The notes beneath the pieces were generated by a model. It was given only the letters and a program-made list of their open reading frames with translations, searched no databases and was not told where the DNA came from. Positions 1 through 5,449 of a stretch of 7,449 nucleotides of DNA are shown one piece after another. Origin of the DNA: Kiritimatiellia bacterium (GTDB lineage Bacteria; Verrucomicrobiota; Kiritimatiellia; RFP12; UBA1067); NCBI GenBank assembly GCA_028707675.1, contig JAQWAM010000053.1:1-7449 (forward strand). Reading direction: 5' to 3'. The translations under genes were made by a program, and so were the position numbers. Position 1 is the stretch's first letter; the number at the start of each line of letters is the position of its first letter.

Positions 1-519
1 CAGCAATGACCCGCGCTCTGAAGGGACGACGAAAACTCCGTCAGGCTTGGCCTGCTCGCTGGCCAGCTTGGCCAGGAACTTGTTGTGGGCGACGCCGACA
101 GACGCGGTCAGCGTCAGCTCTTGGCGGATGGCGGATCGGAGCATGTCCGCGATTTCTCGTCCGTTACCGAAGAGGCGGCGCGCGCCGGTGACATCCATGA
201 AGGCCTCATCGATGGAGATTGGCTCGACCAGCGGGGTGAAGCGCGTCAGGATCGCGAATACCTGCCGCGACACCGCCTCGTAACGCGCCATGTGAGGGCG
301 CGCGAAGATAGCGCCGGGGCAACGCCGGTACGCCTCGCGCGACGGCATGGCTGACCGGACGCCGAATTTGCGCGCCTCGTAAGAGCAGGTCGATACCACG
401 CCGCGCCGGTCGGGCGGGGCCCCGACGACCACGGGCAGTCCGCGCCACTCCGGATGGTCGCGCTGTTCGACCGCCGCGAAGAACGCGTCCATGTCGATAT
501 GCAGAATGCAGCGTTCCAT
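1..519 (-). CDS. dinB: DNA polymerase IV (Y-family), N-terminal half, cut by window edge
   Basis: Y-family translesion polymerase that extends primers past damaged template bases. The frame is open from the ATG at 519-517 to base 1, giving 173 codons. Residues 7-14 read HIDMDAFF: D9 is the first catalytic metal ligand and F14 matches the steric-gate Phe of E. coli Pol IV. SIDEAF follows at 102-107, with D104 and E105 as the other catalytic acids. [12 protein letters not shown] (140-151) is the conserved finger/thumb signature. The family is usually about 350-400 residues, so the rest of the thumb and the whole little-finger domain lie beyond the left edge. The start is secure because the next Met (M10) would remove D9. 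No clear ribosome binding site is present, because the infC terminator occupies the leader and its U-tract touches the ATG. Expression may need readthrough or a promoter I cannot see. Family assignment is very sure. Confidence 0.95.
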   Translation of the reverse strand, partial: MERCILHIDMDAFFAAVEQRDHPEWRGLPVVVGAPPDRRGVVSTCSYEARKFGVRSAMPSREAYRRCPGAIFARPHMARYEAVSRQVFAILTRFTPLVEPISIDEAFMDVTGARRLFGNGREIADMLRSAIRQELTLTASVGVAHNKFLAKLASEQAKPDGVFVVPSERGSLL

Positions 520-549
520 AAAAAAACACCGTCCCGCAACGGGACGGTG
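520..549 (-). terminator. Intrinsic terminator of infC, abutting the dinB start codon
   Basis: A perfect 10-bp stem (527-536 pairing with 540-549, arm CACCGTCCCG) encloses a 3-base loop. On the minus strand it is followed by seven T residues (526-520). It lies about 30 bases after the infC stop and is a textbook Rho-independent terminator in that direction. The T-run ends at 520 and the dinB ATG begins at 519, so the element is also the whole immediate leader of dinB. Confidence 0.9.
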
Positions 550-579
550 GCGTTACATTAAGTTATCAGCCCGCCCACA

Positions 580-1215
580 TCACTGTCCGGCAGGCGGCGG
601 AGTGGGCACCTCAACCTTCGGCTCCGCTGGCTTTTCTGCAGGCGCGGCGGTTTTGGGTGCAGGTGCCGCTGTCCGCGGCGCAGTGTATCCCTTGCCCATC
701 GGTTTCACAGGTCTGGGAGAGAGCATGCATCCCAAGGTGCGTCCGATCAGTCGCGGCGTCTGCTCGACCTGTGCGTACTCCGCGCTATCCTCGATCACTT
801 TTGAGACTACCTCCATGCCCAGTTCCTTGTGGGCGTTCTCGCGTCCGCGGTACTGCAGCGTGATTTTGACCTTATGCCCCTCAGCCAGAAAATCCTTGAT
901 CTGACGCATTTTGTGCGCCAGATCGTGGGTGTCCACGCTGGCGTGGAATTTCACTTCCTTAATCTGCGTCACCTTCTGGTTCTTACGGGCATTTTTGCGC
1001 TTGATGCTTTCATCGTAACGGAACTTGCCGTAATCCATGATCTTGCAGACGGGGGGCTCCGCATTGGGAGAGACCTCCACAAGATCGAGCCCCTGTTGGT
1101 CTGCCAGCTTTTGAGCGTCGCGGGTGGGCATGACACCCATCATTTCGCCGTTGGCGTTGAGCAGACGGACATTAGGGACACGGATTTTGAAGTTTACGCG
1201 GGTAAACGAAGCGAT
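580..1215 (-). CDS. infC: Translation initiation factor IF-3 with Ala/Pro-rich C-terminal tail, AUC start
   Basis: IF3 binds the 30S subunit, prevents premature 50S joining and checks the start codon and initiator tRNA. The N-domain is seen from residue 6 (RVNFKIRVPNVRLL), then GVMPTRDA and the signature PPVCKIMDYGKFRYD, a Lys-rich linker, and the C-domain with VKFHASVDTHD and GRENAH. An in-frame stop (1221-1219) lies 3 bases before an ATC (1215-1213). No ATG, GTG or TTG occurs in frame until M25/M26 (1143-1138), which would delete the conserved N-terminal strand. A strong Shine-Dalgarno GGAGGTGA (1226-1219) sits just upstream of the ATC. IF3 genes are known to use AUU/AUC/AUA starts for autoregulation, so I choose 1215, giving 211 residues. 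The family is commonly about 170-180 residues. The excess is a tail from about residue 171 rich in Ala, Pro and Lys. The gene follows thrS by 102 bases and is probably co-transcribed with it. Confidence 0.93.
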   Translation of the reverse strand: MASFTRVNFKIRVPNVRLLNANGEMMGVMPTRDAQKLADQQGLDLVEVSPNAEPPVCKIMDYGKFRYDESIKRKNARKNQKVTQIKEVKFHASVDTHDLAHKMRQIKDFLAEGHKVKITLQYRGRENAHKELGMEVVSKVIEDSAEYAQVEQTPRLIGRTLGCMLSPRPVKPMGKGYTAPRTAAPAPKTAAPAEKPAEPKVEVPTPPPAGQ

Positions 1216-1218
1216 AGC

Positions 1219-1226
1219 TCACCTCC
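1219..1226 (-). promoter_or_regulatory. Strong Shine-Dalgarno that sets the infC AUC start
   Basis: GGAGGTGA on the minus strand has near-perfect anti-SD complementarity. The GGAGGT core ends 5 bases before the ATC at 1215-1213. It overlaps the in-frame TGA (1221-1219), so the reading frame cannot begin further upstream. A small hairpin (TGCC at 1234-1237 pairing with GGCA at 1244-1247) lies just before it. This site is the main reason for placing the infC start at AUC. Confidence 0.8.
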
Positions 1227-1281
1227 AGTGTTATGCCGTTTCAGGCAGTTTTGCTTTTTCCGTTTTGGCAGCGGATGTCGT

Positions 1282-1314
1282 CGCGAACCGGTTCGCGCGA
1301 CCGGCCGCCGCCGG
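1282..1314. repeat. Tandem palindromes in the thrS-infC gap
   Basis: A perfect 16-base palindrome (CGCGAACCGGTTCGCG, 1282-1297) is followed by a second inverted repeat, CCGGC at 1301-1305 with GCCGG at 1310-1314, just after the thrS stop. In the minus-strand transcript they would form two adjacent GC-rich stem-loops between the thrS and infC frames. No U-tract follows on the minus strand, so this is not an intrinsic terminator of thrS. A role in mRNA processing, stability or IF3 autoregulation is possible but unproven. Confidence 0.55.
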
Positions 1315-1317
1315 AAA

Positions 1318-3051
1318 TCATTTTTTGAGTTCGTTGTCGAAAAGTTCAGTGAACTGTTCCAGTGTCATGGCGCCGAGGTCGCCTTCTGAGCGGCCGCGCA
1401 CCGAGACCACGCCCGCGGCGGCGTCGCGTCCGCCGACCACCAGCATGAACGGCACCTTGTCGAGTTGGGCTTTGCGGATCTTCGCGCCGAGCTTCTCGTT
1501 GTCGGCGTCGACCTTTACGCGCGCGTCGCGGTCGAGCAGCCGGGTTTCGATTTCTTTGGCGTAATCGTTCTGTCCCGAGGTTATCGGCAGGACGCGCACC
1601 TGTTCCGGCGCCAGCCAGAGCGGGAAGGCGCCGGCGTAGTGCTCGATCAGGATGCCGAAGAAGCGTTCGAGGCTGCCCAGCAGAGCGCGGTGGATCATAT
1701 ATGGCTGGTGCTCCTTGCCGTCCTCACCGATATAAGACAGATCGAAACGCTCGGGCAGGTTGAAGTCGAACTGCACGGTGCCCAGTTGCCAGGCGCGGCC
1801 CAGGGCGTCTTTGATCTTGAGGTCGATTTTTGGGCCGTAGAAAGCTCCGCCGCCCTCGTCTGTCTGGAAGGCGATGTTCTCCGCCTTGAGCGCGTTCTCG
1901 AGCGAGCGGGTGGCCTGTTCCCATCGTTCGGGAAGACCGACCGATTTATCGGGCCGTGTGGAGAGGAAGGCCGTGATGTCCTCGAAGCCGAAGCGGCGCA
2001 GGATGCGCAGCGCGAAGTTGACGGTGCGTCTGATCTCTTCCTCGACTTGTTCGGGTGTGCAGAAGATGTGGGCGTCATCCTGCGTGAAGCCGCGCACGCG
2101 CAGCAGCCCGTGCCGCACACCCTCCTTTTCATAACGGTAAACCGTGCCCAGTTCGGCCCAGCGCAACGGCAGGTCGCGGTAGGAGTAGCGTCGGTTGCGG
2201 TAGACCAGGATATGGAAGGGGCAGTTCATGGGCTTGACATAGTAGGGCTCGGACGAGACGTGCGAACCCTCGCCCTCCGACACGGTCATGCTGGGGAACA
2301 TGCTCTCTCGGTAGAAGTCGAGATGTCCGGAGGTTTCCCAAAGTCCGGCGCGCCCGACATGAGGCGTGAACAGCATCTCGTAGCCGGCACGGAAGTGCTC
2401 GCGCCGCCAGAAGTCTTCGATGGCCACTCGGATGCGCGCGCCTTTAGGGTGCCAGTGGGCCAGTCCGGGACCGGCCTCGTCGTTGATGCTGAAGAGGTCG
2501 AGTTCCTTGCCGAGCTTGCGGTGGTCGCGTTTTCTGGCTTCTTCGATACCGGCCAGCGTGGCTTCAAGCGCCGCATGCGAAACGTCAGCCATCCCGTAAA
2601 GTCTTTGCAGCATTGTGTTGCGCTCATCACCGCGGTAATACGAGCCTGCCACAGAGGTCAGCTTGACCGCGCCGATGTCAGATGTCTTGGCTACATGCGG
2701 GCCGCGGCAAAGGTCGTCGAAGCCCGCGCAGGAGTATACCGTGATTTTCTCTCCTTCGGGAATATCGGCGAGACGCTCCAGCTTGTAGGGCTGGCCGGCG
2801 AAAAGTCTGGCGGCCTCACCGCGCGAAAGCTCGCGACGCTCGAACGGAAGCCCGGCTTTGATGATCGCGTCGATTTCGTTTTCGATCTTTGGAAAGTCCT
2901 CAGGTGATAGCCTGTGTTCCAGATCAAAGTCGTAATAAAAGCCCTCTTCTGTTGAGGGGCCGATGTCCAGCTTAACGTTGTTGAACAGTCTGCAAACCGC
3001 CGCAGCCATAACGTGCGCGGCGCTATGTCGTATGATCTCTTTCTCGTCCAC
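1318..3051 (-). CDS. thrS: Threonyl-tRNA synthetase lacking the N-terminal TGS domain
   Basis: Class II synthetase that charges tRNA-Thr and edits mischarged Ser. With a GTG start at 3051-3049 the protein has 577 residues, against about 640 for E. coli ThrRS. It opens directly with the editing domain: H9xxxH13 and CRGPH (C115, H119) form the deacylation site. The catalytic core carries the zinc ligands C277 (MNCPFH), H328 (DDAHIF) and H454 (MIHRALLGS), plus motif 2 (TVYRYE, 303-308) and motif 3 around 454-464. The anticodon-binding domain fills about 483-577. The GTG at 3051 is preferred because GGAGG (3062-3058) lies 6 bases upstream. An in-frame GTG at 3078 would add nine non-conserved residues. 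The frame is closed by a stop further upstream, so no TGS domain is hidden there. thrS precedes infC as in many bacteria. Confidence 0.95.
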   Translation of the reverse strand: MDEKEIIRHSAAHVMAAAVCRLFNNVKLDIGPSTEEGFYYDFDLEHRLSPEDFPKIENEIDAIIKAGLPFERRELSRGEAARLFAGQPYKLERLADIPEGEKITVYSCAGFDDLCRGPHVAKTSDIGAVKLTSVAGSYYRGDERNTMLQRLYGMADVSHAALEATLAGIEEARKRDHRKLGKELDLFSINDEAGPGLAHWHPKGARIRVAIEDFWRREHFRAGYEMLFTPHVGRAGLWETSGHLDFYRESMFPSMTVSEGEGSHVSSEPYYVKPMNCPFHILVYRNRRYSYRDLPLRWAELGTVYRYEKEGVRHGLLRVRGFTQDDAHIFCTPEQVEEEIRRTVNFALRILRRFGFEDITAFLSTRPDKSVGLPERWEQATRSLENALKAENIAFQTDEGGGAFYGPKIDLKIKDALGRAWQLGTVQFDFNLPERFDLSYIGEDGKEHQPYMIHRALLGSLERFFGILIEHYAGAFPLWLAPEQVRVLPITSGQNDYAKEIETRLLDRDARVKVDADNEKLGAKIRKAQLDKVPFMLVVGGRDAAAGVVSVRGRSEGDLGAMTLEQFTELFDNELKK

Positions 3052-3057
3052 TAAAAA

Positions 3058-3062
3058 CCTCC
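3058..3062 (-). promoter_or_regulatory. Shine-Dalgarno choosing the thrS GTG start at 3051
   Basis: GGAGG on the minus strand, followed by TTTTTA and then GTG. The 6-base spacing favours the start at 3051 over the longer in-frame GTG at 3078, which has no comparable site. Confidence 0.75.
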
Positions 3063-3110
3063 ATGCCGAGGAGCCCACAAACGCCCGCCGGTATCGAAAA
3101 AACCGATTAG

Positions 3111-3144
3111 CCTATAGTTTCCCTAATCCTCCGCCGGATGTCAA
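3111..3144 (-). promoter_or_regulatory. Candidate thrS promoter
   Basis: A consensus TTGACA (3144-3139) on the minus strand is followed by ACTATA (3118-3113, spacing 20) or TATAGG (3116-3111, spacing 22). Both spacings exceed the 17-base optimum, so the -35 is convincing and the -10 is not. It lies about 60-90 bases before the thrS start and downstream of the pckG terminator, where a thrS-infC promoter is expected. Confidence 0.4.
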
Positions 3145-3229
3145 TAGCCGCGTGAGCGCAGGCAGCGACGGCGCGAATAACATTAACAGAACGGTTTGAG
3201 CAAATGCATCGTGATCTAGCGCGTAACAA

Positions 3230-3265
3230 AAGAAAACCGCGTCCCGAAGTCGTCGGGACGCGGTT
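3230..3265 (-). terminator. Intrinsic terminator of pckG
   Basis: A 13-bp perfect stem (3235-3247 with 3253-3265, core CGCGTCCCGA) has a 5-base loop. On the minus strand it is followed by a T-rich run (TTTTCTTTTG including the foot of the stem). It lies about 43 bases after the pckG stop and separates pckG from thrS. Confidence 0.88.
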
Positions 3266-3307
3266 CGTGATTCTGCGGTCAGTAAACAGCCTTTGCGGTG
3301 ACGCCGG

Positions 3308-5206
3308 TTATCCTTGGAAGTCGCCGGGCTTGATCTCGTCGCCGTACTTCTCCTGCGCGGCCTTGATCTTGGCGATCGCGGCGTCCCAGTAGTCGAACAG
3401 CTCCTGCGGCGCGCCCGCGTCCATCTTGCGGTAAAACGCCTGGGTGCGCTCCAGCTTCGCGATCCACTTTCCGCAGCGGAAGGTGAACAGGTAGGTGTAG
3501 TCCGCTTCGGAGAAATCCTCGCCGAGATGCTTGAGGAACAGCGCCTTGAGATCCGCGTACAAGGGGATCTTTCCGGTCGGAGTGTCCAGCGCGTCGTACT
3601 CGCAGTGAATCCGGCCTTCCGACCAGTGCAGCCAAACTTTCTTGGCGAGCTTGCTCGTCATGAAATTGCCGTCCTGGTTCCGCATGAAGTAGTTGTTGCT
3701 GAAGATCTTCGGCGGGTTTTTAATACCCTCGCCGAATTTGATGTTGTTCAGCGTGTACGTGCCCAGCGGATACGCGACGAAGTCCAGATTGGCCATCGGG
3801 CTCGGTTTGCGGACGCCCTCGGCGCCCAGCGTGGCGCTGGTGGTCTCTGATTCGAGCGTAGCGGCCTTCAGCAGTATGCCGTCGCGCCAGTCGGGCGACT
3901 CTTCCACCGGGACTGTCGTGTCGCTGTCGCGGCCCCCGTAGAGAATGCCCTCGACGCGCACGCCTTCCTTGGCCTCGAAACCGGCCTTGTCGATATTGTC
4001 CAGATAATCCAGACGCATCGTGTAGCGCGCGTTGCCGTGCGCGATGCCGACTTCCTTGCCCTTGGCGTCTTTAACGCCTTTCGACCACTCGCCGAAATGG
4101 TTGCGTCCCTTGTCGGGCGCATCGACCCCCATGCCGAGCCAGTACGGCTTGTTGTCCTGGCCGACCAGCACGTTCGAGAAGATCACCTCTTGGTTCTTCA
4201 TGAGGTTCTCGAAAATCACCGGATCGTCCTTCGCGTTAACGTCCTTGATAATGCCGAACATGCCGAACTCGACGTTGACCGCGCGGAACTCGCCGTTGAT
4301 GTTGCGGAAATACGCGATGTCGTCGCCTACGATCTTCTCGCCCGGGATCATGGCCGTCGAGGTTTTGCCGCATGCCGAGGGATACGCCCCGCACAGATAG
4401 GTGTTGCGGCCCTTTTCCGCGTCGACCGCCGCCATCACGAACATGTGCTCGCACAGCCAGCCCTCTTTGCCGGCCTGGTTTATCGCCAGACGCATGGCGT
4501 GTTTCTTGAGGCCGATGGAGTTGCCGGCGTACTGGTCGTTCATGGAATACACGATATTGTTCTGAGTGTCCATGTAGATGCGGCGCTTGTCCAGATTCAC
4601 CGTGCAGCCGCGCTCGTCAAGCTCGCCGGCGGAATGAATGAACCGGTAGAAACGCGCTTTTTCCGCTTCGGGCATCTTGAGGAAATGTGTGTACGCCGAA
4701 CGGTAGAGGATCAGCTCCGAATGCGCGACGTACCAACTGTCGGTGAACTGCACGCACGGGATCGTGAAGACGCTCTCAGTCGGGCCTTCGGAAAAGAAGA
4801 GCACAACCACGTCTTTGCCCTTCATGATGCCTTTGGAAATCGACATGATCTCCTCGTAGCCCTTATCGTACTCGATGGAGTTAAGGGCTTTCATGGACTC
4901 AAGATTCTCTTTGTAGACCATGAAGCGGGTGTTTTCTTTGTCGCGCGCCTGATCCCCGTAACCGTCCCAGTGGATGGTCTGTTCGGAATTGGCCAAGACT
5001 TCCTCTTCGCCTTTGGCGATCGCCTGCTTACGGACGTAATCGATGTCTTCGGCGCTGTCCGTGCCTACGAAAATGGACTTAGGGTCGCAATGCTGCGCGA
5101 AGAAACCGATAAATTCCATGACTTTCGGGTTTTTCAGCGCGGTCAGCTTGGCAAAACTGCTTTCGCTCATCTTGCTTTTCAGAACACTGTCATAATTATC
5201 GGACAT
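3308..5206 (-). CDS. pckG: Phosphoenolpyruvate carboxykinase, GTP-type family, divergent nucleotide site
   Basis: PEPCK interconverts oxaloacetate and PEP plus CO2 in the cytosol, at the gluconeogenic/anaplerotic node. From the ATG at 5206 it has 632 residues, close to the usual GTP-type size. Landmarks against the mammalian enzyme are R88 (substrate Arg), Y226-AGNS, K235 and H254 (Mn ligands), the P-loop AYPSACGKTS (274-283) with the reactive C279, K281 and T282, and GDDIA (294-298) with the metal Asp. GGRDSD (424-429) matches the GRRPAG segment. Two usual features are not seen: the guanine-pocket WPGFGEN stretch (about 513-525 reads GNFMTSKLAKKVW) and the RSEAT Arg (here LESETT, 451-456). 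The phosphoryl donor may therefore not be standard. The start at 5206 has GAAAGG six bases upstream. An upstream ATG at 5266 would add 20 residues without a good ribosome site. The gene has its own promoter and terminator, so it is monocistronic. Confidence 0.93.
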   Translation of the reverse strand: MSDNYDSVLKSKMSESSFAKLTALKNPKVMEFIGFFAQHCDPKSIFVGTDSAEDIDYVRKQAIAKGEEEVLANSEQTIHWDGYGDQARDKENTRFMVYKENLESMKALNSIEYDKGYEEIMSISKGIMKGKDVVVLFFSEGPTESVFTIPCVQFTDSWYVAHSELILYRSAYTHFLKMPEAEKARFYRFIHSAGELDERGCTVNLDKRRIYMDTQNNIVYSMNDQYAGNSIGLKKHAMRLAINQAGKEGWLCEHMFVMAAVDAEKGRNTYLCGAYPSACGKTSTAMIPGEKIVGDDIAYFRNINGEFRAVNVEFGMFGIIKDVNAKDDPVIFENLMKNQEVIFSNVLVGQDNKPYWLGMGVDAPDKGRNHFGEWSKGVKDAKGKEVGIAHGNARYTMRLDYLDNIDKAGFEAKEGVRVEGILYGGRDSDTTVPVEESPDWRDGILLKAATLESETTSATLGAEGVRKPSPMANLDFVAYPLGTYTLNNIKFGEGIKNPPKIFSNNYFMRNQDGNFMTSKLAKKVWLHWSEGRIHCEYDALDTPTGKIPLYADLKALFLKHLGEDFSEADYTYLFTFRCGKWIAKLERTQAFYRKMDAGAPQELFDYWDAAIAKIKAAQEKYGDEIKPGDFQG

Positions 5207-5289
5207 AAGAGGCCTTTCAGTTGCATTGTCTTGTTTCGCGCATTTGACAGTCATGGCAGACGACATGCCAATCCCGTAAAAGGCGCAAA

Positions 5290-5318
5290 ATTATGATTCA
5301 TATACGCGCGGCAGTCAA
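5290..5318 (-). promoter_or_regulatory. Sigma70-type promoter of pckG
   Basis: TTGACT (5318-5313) and CATAAT (5295-5290) on the minus strand are separated by exactly 17 bases. Each differs from consensus by one base. Transcription should begin near 5283, giving a leader of about 77 bases to the ATG at 5206. An A/T-tract (5321-5340) immediately upstream of the -35 could act as an UP element. Confidence 0.75.
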
Positions 5319-5324
5319 TCCTAA

Positions 5325-5340
5325 AAAAACGCAAGTTTTT
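5325..5340. repeat. A/T inverted repeat with GCAA loop between divergent promoters
   Basis: AAAAAC (5325-5330), GCAA, GTTTTT (5335-5340) form a perfect 6-bp inverted repeat. It lies between the pckG -35 and the -10 of the plus-strand sialidase-like gene. It could be an UP element, a bent A-tract or a regulator site. No function can be assigned. Confidence 0.45.
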
Positions 5341-5352
5341 ACATGCCTATCT

Positions 5353-5361
5353 TGCTATAAT
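5353..5361 (+). promoter_or_regulatory. Extended -10 promoter of the sialidase-like gene
   Basis: TGCTATAAT is a perfect TGnTATAAT extended -10. The base-counted -35 position (5333-5338) is poor, which extended -10 promoters tolerate. The expected start is near 5368, leaving a leader of about 80 bases before the ATG at 5450. Confidence 0.65.
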
Positions 5362-5449
5362 TCTAATCTAAAAAGTTATCGGGATTCTAAATCCGTGATG
5401 ACAGGCCGGTGCAATGAGGCGAGGGCTAAACAAAAACAAAGGGGACAAG

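Noticed and set aside
1465..2907. Long plus-strand frame (480 codons) opposite thrS
   Set aside because: It is antisense to a complete ThrRS. There is no motif and no ribosome site, and it is explained by GC-rich codon bias.
3052..3235. Possible hidden TGS domain upstream of thrS
   Set aside because: The thrS frame hits a stop near 3115, and the space contains a consensus-like -35 and the pckG terminator, so there is no room for a 60-residue domain.
5244..5249. Plus-strand TTGACA as a -35 for the sialidase-like gene
   Set aside because: The base at 17-base spacing (5267-5272, GCCAAT) is not a -10, and a perfect extended -10 lies closer to the gene at 5353-5361.
4037..5296. Long plus-strand frame (419 codons) opposite pckG
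   Set aside because: It is antisense to a clear PEPCK with intact motifs. Its composition (His/Val/Asp/Arg-rich, no recognisable motif) is that of a shadow frame.
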